From: Gemmatales bacterium
Lineage (GTDB): Bacteria > Planctomycetota > Planctomycetia > Gemmatales > HRBIN36
Assembly: GCA_025060195.1 (NCBI GenBank)
Contig: JANXCQ010000025.1
Coordinates: forward strand, 1 to 63,305
DNA length: 63,305 nt
Direction: 5' to 3'
Below are positions 55,839-63,305 of this stretch, piece after piece. Made by a program: the position numbers and the translations under genes. The notes under the pieces were generated by a model, which saw only the letters and a list, made by a program, of their open reading frames with translations, had not been told where the DNA came from and did no database searches. Numbering within the stretch: position 1 is the stretch's first letter; every line of letters starts with the position of its first letter.

Positions 55839-57629
55839 ATGAAGCCACAAGACGACAGAATCACGGGGGCCGAACTGGTGCTGAATCGGGGAAGTAAGGT
55901 CGGTTGGTGGATCTTGTGGTGGGCGACGGCCTGGGGATGTGCGGCGCCTAGTTTCTTCCGTTGGCCTGGAAGCGAGGACGATGCTGGGATGAAAAAGCCC
56001 ACGTCGGTGGCAGGCAAAACCGTGGGCGATGTGACGGTGGTTTGGGGCGCGCATCCCGTGCGGGTCTATGGGGTGGGCGTGGTCGAAAACCTACCGGGCA
56101 CGGGCAGCTCCCCGCCGCCCGGAGAAATTCGGCGCCAGGCGATTCATTTACTCAAGCAGCAAGGGATTGAAGAGCCGGATAAATTCCTGGCCAGCGGTCA
56201 AGCTGCCGCTGTCGTCGTTACGGCGGTACTCATGCCGGGAATCCGGAGAGGCGATCCCGTGGACGTGGCGGTTCAAGTGCCGGAGAAGGATCGCACGACG
56301 AGTTTACGCGGAGGACTATTACGGCGATGCGAACTTTATGAATATGCGGATGCCCGCGCGTTGCGAGGGGGTGAGGGACCGGCGGGGGCAGTCCGCGGTC
56401 ATGCGTTGGCCGTCGCCCGTGGCCCGATATTAGTCGGCTTGGATGGGGGAGACGAACCTTCATCCCTGCGGCAAGGGCGAATCTGGAACGGCGGCCGTTC
56501 ACTGATTGACCGCGACTTCGTGTTGCTGCTGAGAAGGGAACATCAGGATGCACGCTTGGCTAAGCTCGTGGCAGACCGCATCAATGAGCGTTTTTACGGT
56601 GCCGTGCCCGGTGGTGGAATGAAGGGGATGGCCACGGCTAAGAACAATGTGCAGATTGTTCTCAAGGTGCCCTTGCAGTATCGCCTAAATTGGCCGCGAT
56701 ATTTACGGGTGGTGCGACAAATCCCGTTGCATCAGTCGCCCACGCAGCAAATCGAGCGGCAACAGCAACTGGCACGAGATTTACTCGACCCCGCCAAATG
56801 CGTCGTTGCGGCTCTGAAGTTGGAAGCTCTAGGCACCAGTGCGATCCCGACACTGAAGGAGGCCCTAGCCCATGAGCATCCCCTCGTACGCTTCGCCGCG
56901 GCCGAAGCCTTAGCTTATTTGGGCGAACCCGCGGCTGCCGAGGTGCTGGCGCAATCGGTGGCTGACGAGCCACGGTTCGAGGCGTTCGGTCTGGCTGCGC
57001 TAGCCAGCCTGGATGAAGCAGTCAGCCGAGTCAAACTCCAGGAACTCCTGCACCATGCCTCGCCCACGGTTCGTTACGGTGCTTTTCGTGCCTTACGCTA
57101 TCTCGACGAACACGAGCCTGCGGTGCAAGGCGAATTCATCAATAATAGTTTTTACTTACACTGTGTCGCCCCAGACTCGCCGAGCTTGGTGCACCTCACG
57201 ACACTGGGCCGAGCTGAGGTTATTTTGTTCGGCCAAGATCCCGTGTTATTGCCGCCTTTCAGTCTCGAAGCGGGCCGCGATTACCTGGTCACCGCACAAC
57301 AGGATTCCGACCGTTGCATTGTCTCGCATTTCGCCGCGGACTCGGGAGTACGGCGGGAGTATAGTTCGCTACGCGTTTACGACATCGTCCGCACCTTAGG
57401 CCGACTCGGTGCCTCGTACCCTGACATCGTCGATATGCTGCTACAGGCACGACGCACTCAATGTCTGTCTTGCCGCTTGGCCATCGACGCCTTGCCGGAG
57501 TCGGTGAGCGTGAAGGAACTAGCTGCTTCAGCAGTTGACGAAACTCTGAATCAAAATCCTGAGGAAGTCGAGTCAGGCTTGGGAACCCTCCCAAACCTTT
57601 TCCTGAACCCATTTCAAACCCGCCGCTAG
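55839..57629 (+). CDS. FlgI-like (flagellar P-ring fold) protein fused to HEAT repeats, likely lipoprotein
   Basis: 596 residues. The N-terminus (VGWWILWWATAWGCAAPSF) looks like a lipoprotein signal with the Cys near residue 34. Residues about 50-290 match the flagellar P-ring protein FlgI: VYGVGVVENLPGTGSS near 80, KNVAAV-type VVVTAVLMPGIRRGDPVDVAVQ near 128, TSLRGGLLRR near 153, and ALAVARGPILVG near 190. After this come HEAT repeats (about 320-450: AIPTLKEALAHEHPLVRFAAAEALAYLGEPAAAEVLAQ and VRYGAFRALRYLDE), then a unique C-terminal domain. No flagellar gene is nearby. A P-ring fold on an envelope lipoprotein suggests a ring or channel collar in an outer-membrane-associated machine. Confidence 0.78.
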   Translation: MKPQDDRITGAELVLNRGSKVGWWILWWATAWGCAAPSFFRWPGSEDDAGMKKPTSVAGKTVGDVTVVWGAHPVRVYGVGVVENLPGTGSSPPPGEIRRQAIHLLKQQGIEEPDKFLASGQAAAVVVTAVLMPGIRRGDPVDVAVQVPEKDRTTSLRGGLLRRCELYEYADARALRGGEGPAGAVRGHALAVARGPILVGLDGGDEPSSLRQGRIWNGGRSLIDRDFVLLLRREHQDARLAKLVADRINERFYGAVPGGGMKGMATAKNNVQIVLKVPLQYRLNWPRYLRVVRQIPLHQSPTQQIERQQQLARDLLDPAKCVVAALKLEALGTSAIPTLKEALAHEHPLVRFAAAEALAYLGEPAAAEVLAQSVADEPRFEAFGLAALASLDEAVSRVKLQELLHHASPTVRYGAFRALRYLDEHEPAVQGEFINNSFYLHCVAPDSPSLVHLTTLGRAEVILFGQDPVLLPPFSLEAGRDYLVTAQQDSDRCIVSHFAADSGVRREYSSLRVYDIVRTLGRLGASYPDIVDMLLQARRTQCLSCRLAIDALPESVSVKELAASAVDETLNQNPEEVESGLGTLPNLFLNPFQTRR

Positions 57630-58070
57630 AAGCTGAGTTTGCCATCGTGCACAATCCGAAAGACATCGGTATCACGGTCACTCAAGCCGACCGTTTATTC
57701 GCGGTCGTGAGATGCCAGCGCCGTCATGCGACCCATTGCACCATTCGAGGCAGCACTTTTATGAAATCAACTTACGATGGCCGATAGCTGGATGTTTCAT
57801 AGTATCTGGGCGGTATTTCTAAGCTCTTAGGCTCCCCCGTGGCTTCATGTTCCCTTGTGTGAATTTAGAGACGTAGGATTGATTAAAGACCAAGATTCAT
57901 TACCGACCAAGTTGTGCCTCACGCCGCACCGGCTTTTGAACAGCGAAAAGGCGATAACTATGGATGAGAGGGACAACCATGTAGCGTTTTTGCGAAAACG
58001 GTCAGAAATGACATTTCGCAAGTACTTGATAACTGCCACGTGAAATTCACACAAGAGGCAGGATGACCTT
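57630..58070. other. Intergenic, mostly a MITE-like element
   Basis: The 441-bp gap between the FlgI-like gene and mtnA is about half occupied by a 202-bp element with perfect 13-bp inverted ends (57854-58055). A 62-codon frame inside it (57855-58043) has no good ribosome binding site and no recognisable product. I see no SAM or other riboswitch before mtnA. Confidence 0.5.
57854..58055. repeat. MITE-like element with perfect 13-bp terminal inverted repeats
   Basis: CTTGTGTGAATTT at 57854-57866 and AAATTCACACAAG at 58043-58055 are perfect inverted copies 202 bp apart end to end. Inside, TTGCGAAA (57990-57997) and TTTCGCAA (58014-58021) form an 8-bp hairpin. Flanks show no clear target-site duplication. 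The right end reaches the ribosome binding site region of mtnA. No transposase is encoded, so it would be non-autonomous. A shorter match to the end sequence (CTTGTGTGAAT) occurs near 2759, possibly by chance. Confidence 0.5.
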
Positions 58071-59165
58071 ATGAAATTCAATCGCACCTTGCGGGCGCTA
58101 GAATGGGTCGGGGCACGGGACGGATTCCTACGCATTGTGGACCAAACGCGGCTACCGCAGGAGCTTCGGTTCGTGCAACTGCATGATGTCGAGGAGGTGC
58201 GGGAAGCGATTGTGAGCCTGAAGATACGAGGCGCCCCAGCGATAGGCGTGGCCGCCGCCTTTGGCGTGGTGTTGGGCATGCGCCAAGCCCGCTATCACAC
58301 TGCGGCCGATGCGCTCGCACATTTAGAGCGAATCGTCCACTTGCTCCGCACAAGCCGACCCACTGCGGTCAACCTCTTTCATGCGTTGGAGCGCATGTAT
58401 CGAGTCGGAAAAGAAGCCATCACGGCTCCGGATTTCAACCCACTGGCCAATGATTTAGTGCCACGCTTACTAGCCGAGGCCCAGGCCATCTGGGAGGAAG
58501 ATCGCCGACTGTGCCGCGCCATAGCGGAGCAGGGGGCTGTACTGATTCAGGACGGTATGGGCATCCTCACGCATTGCAACACTGGGGCGCTGGCCACTTC
58601 CGATTATGGCACGGCCCTCGGAGTGCTATTTATGGCTCATGAGCAAGGTCGGCGTTTCACTGTGTATGCCACCGAAACCCGTCCCCTCTGGCAAGGGGCG
58701 CGCTTGACCACATTTGAGTTGCGACTCCGCGGCATCGAAACGGTTCTGCTATGTGATAACGCTGCGGGTTGGCTCATGCGTCAGGGCAAGATTCATCTGG
58801 TGCTGGTCGGCGCCGATCGCATCGCCGCCAACGGGGATACGGCTAACAAGGTAGGGACGTACTCCCTGGCCGCCTTAGCGCAAGTGCATGGCATTCCCTT
58901 TTACGTCGCGGCGCCAACCACGAGCTTCGACCTGAACGCTTCCGACGGCACAGCCATTCCCATCGAGCAACGCTCTCCCTTAGAAGTGACCAAGCCCTTC
59001 GGCCTGACCATCGCCCCGGACGGGATTGCCGTCGAAAATCCCGCTTTCGATATCACCCCCGCCCAGTGGATTACCGGCATCATCACCGAGCGGGGGATCG
59101 TGCAACCAGTCGAAGCACGAACCATTGCCGCATGTCTAGGCTCACAATCCCCTCGCGGAGAATGA
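58071..59165 (+). CDS. mtnA: S-methyl-5-thioribose-1-phosphate isomerase
   Basis: 364 residues. Signatures: LKIRGAPAIGVAAAFGV near 48, the catalytic Cys in GILTHCNTGALATSDYGT near 168, YATETRPLWQGARLTTFEL near 204, and the catalytic Asp in LVGADRIAANGDTANKVGTY near 248, then FYVAAPTTSFD. It converts methylthioribose 1-phosphate to methylthioribulose 1-phosphate in the methionine salvage pathway. secA-like starts 6 bases after its stop, so the two are co-transcribed. No other mtn gene is adjacent. Confidence 0.96.
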   Translation: MKFNRTLRALEWVGARDGFLRIVDQTRLPQELRFVQLHDVEEVREAIVSLKIRGAPAIGVAAAFGVVLGMRQARYHTAADALAHLERIVHLLRTSRPTAVNLFHALERMYRVGKEAITAPDFNPLANDLVPRLLAEAQAIWEEDRRLCRAIAEQGAVLIQDGMGILTHCNTGALATSDYGTALGVLFMAHEQGRRFTVYATETRPLWQGARLTTFELRLRGIETVLLCDNAAGWLMRQGKIHLVLVGADRIAANGDTANKVGTYSLAALAQVHGIPFYVAAPTTSFDLNASDGTAIPIEQRSPLEVTKPFGLTIAPDGIAVENPAFDITPAQWITGIITERGIVQPVEARTIAACLGSQSPRGE

Positions 59166-59171
59166 ACCACC

Positions 59172-61325
59172 ATGAGCTTGACAGGTGCGATCAAACCACC
59201 TACCCAGCTCCCGGAGCCCGACGAGCACCTCGGCGGCAATGTGCCCGGTCGGCTGGGCAGCCCAGGGCGAAACTGGTTTTATCGCCTTTTTGGTTCACCC
59301 GAACAACGGCGCCTGGCGCGAGCAGCCCTGTTCGTGCCGCAGATTCGCCACTGGGAAAAGTTTTATTGGCGCTGTTCCTCCGAAGAACTGCGTCAGGCCA
59401 GCATGAGGCTTCGCGGTCGCGCTCGCGGTGGCGAAAAACTCGACCGACTCCTGCCTGAAGCTTTCGGCTTAGTGTGCGTGGCGGCCTACCGCACTTTAGG
59501 TCTGCGACCGTTCGACGTTCAACTGGCCGCCGCGGTTGTTTTGCACGATGGTGGCCTGGCCGAAGTGGTTACAGGCGAAGGGAAAACCTTAGTAGCAGCT
59601 ATGCCCGCCTATCTGAACGCGCTGGTCGGTAAGGGTGTCCATGTCACCACTGTCAACGATTACCTTGCCCGCAGGGACGCAGAGTGGATGGGCGCCATCT
59701 ATCGTCTGTTGGGCCTGACTGTAGGTGCCTTACAAATGCAAATGCAGGACGAAGAACGTCGGCACATCTATCGCTTGGACATCACTTACGGCACGGCCAG
59801 CGAGTTCGGTTTTGACTTTTTGCGCGACCGACTGCGCCTACGGGAACAAGCGCGGCACGGCGCAATCCCGTTTTGGCAAGCCTGGCTCGGCGATGGCCAC
59901 CATCAACCACCGCCTGATCCCCGCGTGCAACGCGAGCATTACTATGCCATCGTAGACGAAGCCGATAGCATTCTCATTGACGAAGCCCGCACGCCCTTGA
60001 TTATCAGTACTGGTACCCAGTTAGCCAGCCCCGAAGAGGCGGCAGTATTTCAATGGGCCGACCACATCGCCCGACAACTTCAATGGGAAGCGCATTTCAC
60101 CTTCGACCTTCGCAAGCAAAAAATCGAGCTAACTGAAGAGGGACGACAATTTATTCGCTGGGCAGGCTTTCCCACAGGTCCCAAGATTCCTGGGTTGGAC
60201 AAGCTGTTTGAGCACGTCGAACGCGCTCTATTCGCCCATCATCGCTATCACCGCGACCAGCATTACCTGGTCGAGGATAATAAGGTCATCATTATTGACG
60301 AGTACACAGGACGGCGCATGCCCGACCGACATTGGCGCGAAGGAATGCACCAAGCTGTGGAGGCCAAAGAGGGATTACCCATCACCAAACCTACCGAACA
60401 CGCCGCTCAGATTACTTACCAAAGCTACTTCCGCCTCTATCAAAAACTGGCAGGCATGACTGGCACCGCCTACGAAAATCGCCGTGAGTTACGCCGGGTC
60501 TACAAGCTGGTTACCGTTCGCGTGCCTACTAATCGCCCCGTCATCCGCAGAATGTTACCCGACCGGGTGTACGCAACCGAGCAAGCCAAATTCGAAGCGG
60601 TCGTGCAGGAAGTCAAACGCCTGCATGCCCTGGGCCGACCGGTTCTTATTGGCACACGCACCGTTGAAAAATCGGAGGCCCTTAGTCAACTACTGACTCG
60701 AGAGGGGATTCCTCATCAGGTGCTTAGTGCTCGCCACCACGAACGAGAAGCGGAAATTATCGCCCAAGCGGGTCGGCCAGGCGCCGTTACCATTGCTACT
60801 AACATGGCAGGTCGAGGTACAGACATCCTGTTGGGCGGCAATCCCGAATACTTAGCTTGGCAAGAACTCCGCGAGCACTACCGTTCCCGCTTAGACGTGC
60901 CCCCCGAAATCTGGCGTGCCAAGGTGGAAGAAATTGCCCAACGGGAAAATATTGCCGAACTACGTTGCCGCGTCGTTGCCTTGGGCGGATTACATGTCAT
61001 TGGCACCGAACGCCACGACGCCGCACGCATTGACCGCCAACTGGCCGGTCGCGCTGGTCGTCAAGGCGACCCTGGCAGCGCTCAATTTTTTCTATCCTTA
61101 GAAGACGAACTCCTCGAAGCGCTCGGCTTGGAGCGTCGGAAAAAACTCCTCGCCTACGCCCAACGGCATCCCCACGCCCGACTCGACCGATTCTTGCCAC
61201 TCTTTTTCAAGGCACAACGCCGCACGGAACGACGCCACTATATCCAACGCGTCGACCTCATGGTTTACGAACGAGAACGTCAAGAAATCCTCAAGAACAT
61301 CGGAGCCGACCCCTACGTAGACTGA
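59172..61325 (+). CDS. secA: Short SecA-family protein translocase ATPase, lacks C-terminal domains
   Basis: 717 residues against roughly 850-950 for a housekeeping SecA. The motor is complete: VVTGEGKTLVAAMPAYLNAL (Walker A near 134), HVTTVNDYLARRDAEWMG, TYGTASEFGFDFLRD, IVDEADSILIDEARTPLIIS (Walker B near 260), MTGTAYENR, IGTRTVEKSEALSQLL, TNMAGRGTDILLGG near 550 and GRAGRQGDPGS near 620. After that the protein ends within the region just before the scaffold/HWD domains (ERERQEILKNIGADPYVD), so the helical wing, most of the two-helix finger region and the zinc tail are missing. It may be a second, specialised SecA. Six bases separate it from mtnA. I keep the symbol at family level. Confidence 0.88.
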   Translation: MSLTGAIKPPTQLPEPDEHLGGNVPGRLGSPGRNWFYRLFGSPEQRRLARAALFVPQIRHWEKFYWRCSSEELRQASMRLRGRARGGEKLDRLLPEAFGLVCVAAYRTLGLRPFDVQLAAAVVLHDGGLAEVVTGEGKTLVAAMPAYLNALVGKGVHVTTVNDYLARRDAEWMGAIYRLLGLTVGALQMQMQDEERRHIYRLDITYGTASEFGFDFLRDRLRLREQARHGAIPFWQAWLGDGHHQPPPDPRVQREHYYAIVDEADSILIDEARTPLIISTGTQLASPEEAAVFQWADHIARQLQWEAHFTFDLRKQKIELTEEGRQFIRWAGFPTGPKIPGLDKLFEHVERALFAHHRYHRDQHYLVEDNKVIIIDEYTGRRMPDRHWREGMHQAVEAKEGLPITKPTEHAAQITYQSYFRLYQKLAGMTGTAYENRRELRRVYKLVTVRVPTNRPVIRRMLPDRVYATEQAKFEAVVQEVKRLHALGRPVLIGTRTVEKSEALSQLLTREGIPHQVLSARHHEREAEIIAQAGRPGAVTIATNMAGRGTDILLGGNPEYLAWQELREHYRSRLDVPPEIWRAKVEEIAQRENIAELRCRVVALGGLHVIGTERHDAARIDRQLAGRAGRQGDPGSAQFFLSLEDELLEALGLERRKKLLAYAQRHPHARLDRFLPLFFKAQRRTERRHYIQRVDLMVYERERQEILKNIGADPYVD

Positions 61326-61506
61326 TTTATTTGCTATAAGTAAGTTTTTCTCATTACCTTTGCTCACAAGAAACAACGCTCACATGCGAAGAAGTTGACC
61401 AAAGGAACTTTACCATTGCTTTTACCGTCGAAATTCTTAGGATGATATCAGCGCCGAGCATACGAAGCCTGGAGCCTAGGCAAAAAGTCGCAAACGGAGT
61501 CTAACG

Positions 61507-62130
61507 ATGCGTTACATGCTGGGCTTATCAATGATGATGTTGCTCACCGCTGGTGCTTATGGACAAAATCGCGGTGCTCCCGCCAATTATGACGAAATGA
61601 TCGAACAGATGTTACGGCAACAGTTCGACCGCATAGATAAGAACAAAGACGGCAACATCGATCCTGACGAAGCTGCCAAACACTTTCGTGGTCCTAATGC
61701 TAAGCCCGCCCCAGAGTTGATGAACAAAGCTTCGGGCGCAGGTAACCCCTTTGCTGATAAGAACCTGCTTGAACCAACCAAGCCTGAAGACAAACCCAAC
61801 GATAAACCAGGCAAACCTCTCGCCAAACCTGCGGTTAAACCCTTGGATGTCCAGTTCTTCGAGGCCCTCGATACCAATAGCGATAATCTCGTTTCGTGGG
61901 ACGAATATTACACCTATTTCGAGAAACTTTACGAAGTTCAATGGCAGGAGTATCGAAAGCTCATGGAGCAAATGCGCCAGCTGAACCAACAAATGGCGCG
62001 TGCCTCGGCTAACCAGCTTCAAGTGTTGCGTCGCCAAATGGCCAACTTACAACAATTGCAGCTACGCCAGCTCGATCAACTACGACGACAATTCGCTAAC
62101 ACCCAATTTCGACGCCTACCCCGACGCTAA
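61507..62130 (+). CDS. Exported EF-hand protein
   Basis: 207 residues, ATG 61507 (AAACGGAGTC upstream). Residues 1-19 are a signal peptide (MLGLSMMMLLTAGAYGQ). Two EF-hand loops are plain: DKNKDGNIDPDE near 40 and DTNSDNLVSWDE near 123, each with acids at positions 1, 3, 5 and 12. Between them lies a Pro/Lys-rich linker (about 75-110). The C-terminal 60 residues are Gln/Leu/Arg-rich and probably coiled coil. It should bind Ca2+ in the envelope. EF-hand proteins of this type are very common in planctomycetes; partner unknown. Confidence 0.85.
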   Translation: MRYMLGLSMMMLLTAGAYGQNRGAPANYDEMIEQMLRQQFDRIDKNKDGNIDPDEAAKHFRGPNAKPAPELMNKASGAGNPFADKNLLEPTKPEDKPNDKPGKPLAKPAVKPLDVQFFEALDTNSDNLVSWDEYYTYFEKLYEVQWQEYRKLMEQMRQLNQQMARASANQLQVLRRQMANLQQLQLRQLDQLRRQFANTQFRRLPRR

Positions 62131-62232
62131 GAGCCTACACGCCTTATTAAGTCCTGACAAAATTGCATCCATTTTTTCCCCTTTTCCCCCAAGCCGGAGG
62201 TTAAGAGCCTAAAGGCCTTATTAAGTCCCGAC
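62128..62232. repeat. Two 31-nt direct repeats after the EF-hand gene
   Basis: TAAGAGCCTACACGCCTTAT... at 62128-62158 and its copy at 62202-62232 match at 28 of 31 bases and start 74 bases apart. The first begins at the stop codon of the EF-hand gene. No array of more copies and no cas gene are present. They may be remnants of a small duplication or paired RNA-processing signals. Confidence 0.6.
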
Positions 62233-62427
62233 GGTCGGTTATTCTGTTGGCTTGATAAATAACAGCCGCAAGCAAGTACTGCTGTTTAGTTTACATAATT
62301 CATAATACTTTTGTTTGCTCCGCCAAGCTGGGGATGTAGGATATGCGGTGCCTGCTTGATACTCTATTGTGTTGTGCAGCAGGTGTCTGAAAATCTAAGT
62401 GCTTGACCACCGTCAGAGGACAACGCT

Positions 62428-63305
62428 ATGAAAGCAGCATATTACACCGAAACCGGCAACCCCGAAGTGATCCGCTATGGAGAATTGCCCATCCCTGAAC
62501 CGCGCGAGGGAGAAGTCTTAGTCCGCATCGCTGCCGCTTCCTTGAACCCGATAGATACCTATATCCGTGCCGGAACCGTGGCTATGCCGAGACCAAGCCC
62601 CTATATTCCCGGCTGCGACTTAGCGGGGACAGTGGTTAAATTAGGGCCAGGAGTTCAACGGTTCCGGGTAGGGGACCGCGTCTGGGGAAGTAATCAAGGC
62701 CTTTTCGGTCGACAAGGTACTTTCGCGGAATATGCCGCGGTACGGGAAGATTGGCTCTACCCAATTCCACCAGGCGTTAGCGAACTGGAAGCGGCAGCCG
62801 TAGCTCTGGTAGGGATTACTGCACATTTGGGATTATTCCGTTGCGCACGCTTGCAGCCGGGAGAGGTGGTTTTCGTGAATGGTGGCACGGGAGGCGTCGG
62901 CTCTATGGTAGTGCAAATGGCCAAGGCCATTGGAGCGCTCGTAATAACCACCGTCGGCTCTGAGGCAAAAGCGCAACTCTGTCGCCAATGGGGTGCAGAT
63001 TTAGTTCTCAATTATAAGACGGACGATATAGTAGCGAACATTAAGTCATTCACCCAGGGGCAAGGCGTGCATGTATGGTTTGAGACCCTGCGAGAACCTG
63101 ACTATGACCGCATGGTCGAAGGCACGCGGTTACGTGGCCGCCTGGTAGTTATAGCAGGCCGCCAAGCTCGGCCCCCATTTCCCCATGGGCCTTTTTATGT
63201 GAAAGACCTCACCCTTTATGGTTACGCGATGTTTAATGCTACCCCCGAAGAACAACGACGTTGTGCAGAGGATATCAATCGCTGGCTGGCAGAGAAAAGG
63301 CTGCA
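62428..63305 (+). CDS. NADPH:quinone oxidoreductase, N-terminal part (runs off the window)
   Basis: ATG 62428 follows AGAGGA by 7 bases and stays open to the last base, about 292 residues. The sequence MKAAYYTETGNPEVIRYGEL, SLNPIDTYIRAG, PYIPGCDLAGTVVKLG and VNGGTGGVGSMVVQMAKAIG is the zeta-crystallin/quinone oxidoreductase (MDR) family: a GroES-like domain followed by the Rossmann motif AxxGxG in its GTGGVG form. No zinc ligands of alcohol dehydrogenase are seen. It reduces quinones or enones with NADPH. The C-terminus lies outside the window. Confidence 0.9.
   Translation, partial: MKAAYYTETGNPEVIRYGELPIPEPREGEVLVRIAAASLNPIDTYIRAGTVAMPRPSPYIPGCDLAGTVVKLGPGVQRFRVGDRVWGSNQGLFGRQGTFAEYAAVREDWLYPIPPGVSELEAAAVALVGITAHLGLFRCARLQPGEVVFVNGGTGGVGSMVVQMAKAIGALVITTVGSEAKAQLCRQWGADLVLNYKTDDIVANIKSFTQGQGVHVWFETLREPDYDRMVEGTRLRGRLVVIAGRQARPPFPHGPFYVKDLTLYGYAMFNATPEEQRRCAEDINRWLAEKRL

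Noticed and set aside
55839..57629. Flagellar operon
   Set aside because: Only one FlgI-like domain is present, fused to HEAT repeats, with no other flagellar gene nearby.
57855..58043. Small 62-residue gene before mtnA
   Set aside because: No ribosome binding site or family, and it spans almost exactly the inside of the MITE-like element.
57630..58070. SAM-type riboswitch upstream of the methionine salvage gene
   Set aside because: No recognisable riboswitch core, terminator or anti-terminator is seen; the inverted repeat is of terminal, transposon-like type.

Overview
The window looks like chromosomal DNA of a planctomycete, probably near Gemmatales or Pirellulales; I infer this from gene content, not from a marker gene. 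Pointers are a MoxR-DUF58-BatA-vWA operon, a Ser/Thr kinase fused to a beta-helix, Tat-exported prenyltransferase/squalene-oxidase-repeat proteins, membrane-fusion proteins carrying GAF, WD40 and M50 domains, a FlgI-like domain fused to HEAT repeats with no flagellar genes nearby, an AT-hook/HARE-HTH protein, and a mostly non-operonic layout with moderate GC. No phage, plasmid, CRISPR or transposase gene is visible.

Layout. 1-316: 5' part of homoserine dehydrogenase, leaving the window. 653-2567: kinase/beta-helix gene broken by a frameshift. 2926-14830: five-gene leftward operon (moxR, DUF58, BatA/vWA, vWA/GATase-like, giant coiled-coil membrane protein). 14921-17749: two tandem paralogous Tat-exported repeat proteins. 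18534-19262: a REC-XRE fusion regulator. 19263-20528: gene-free DNA with a diverged 210-bp-offset direct repeat and several perfect hairpins, then tRNA-Arg(CCU). 20792-21733: diadenylate cyclase, divergent from a three-gene membrane-fusion-protein module (22138-28717). 28718-30197: gene-poor DNA with a degenerate interspersed repeat. 30198-33949: a putative selenoprotein, deoC, an SH3-like protein and an unknown gene with a leader hairpin. 34317-40144: M28 peptidase, UAP1-like sugar-nucleotide pyrophosphorylase, galE and a pyruvate-decarboxylase-like enzyme. 40223-45764: CPBP protease, HD-GYP protein, HARE-HTH protein, TPR protein and a second putative selenoprotein. 45958-50139: nuoI, a DUF2203 gene and nuoABCD. 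50174-55596: RND/MMPL-type protein, then a convergent aldehyde dehydrogenase/aminotransferase pair. 55839-63305: FlgI-HEAT protein, mtnA (behind a MITE-like element), short SecA, EF-hand protein and a truncated quinone oxidoreductase gene.

The most interesting signals. (1) Two exported, thioredoxin-like proteins are each interrupted by a single in-frame TGA. At 45345 the TGA completes a C-x-x-U motif, and at 30741 it directly follows a Cys. Both genes have strong ribosome binding sites, both stay open in the same frame after the TGA, and both have a stem-loop at the distance expected for a bacterial SECIS. Conventional gene calling would split or truncate both; I read them as selenoproteins. 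(2) The 22138-28717 module encodes three membrane-fusion proteins, each joined to a different extra unit (tandem GAF; a WD40 propeller nested inside the adaptor; PqqD-like plus M50 site-2-protease-like), with no pump or outer-membrane channel beside them. It may be an undescribed envelope sensing, processing or export machine.
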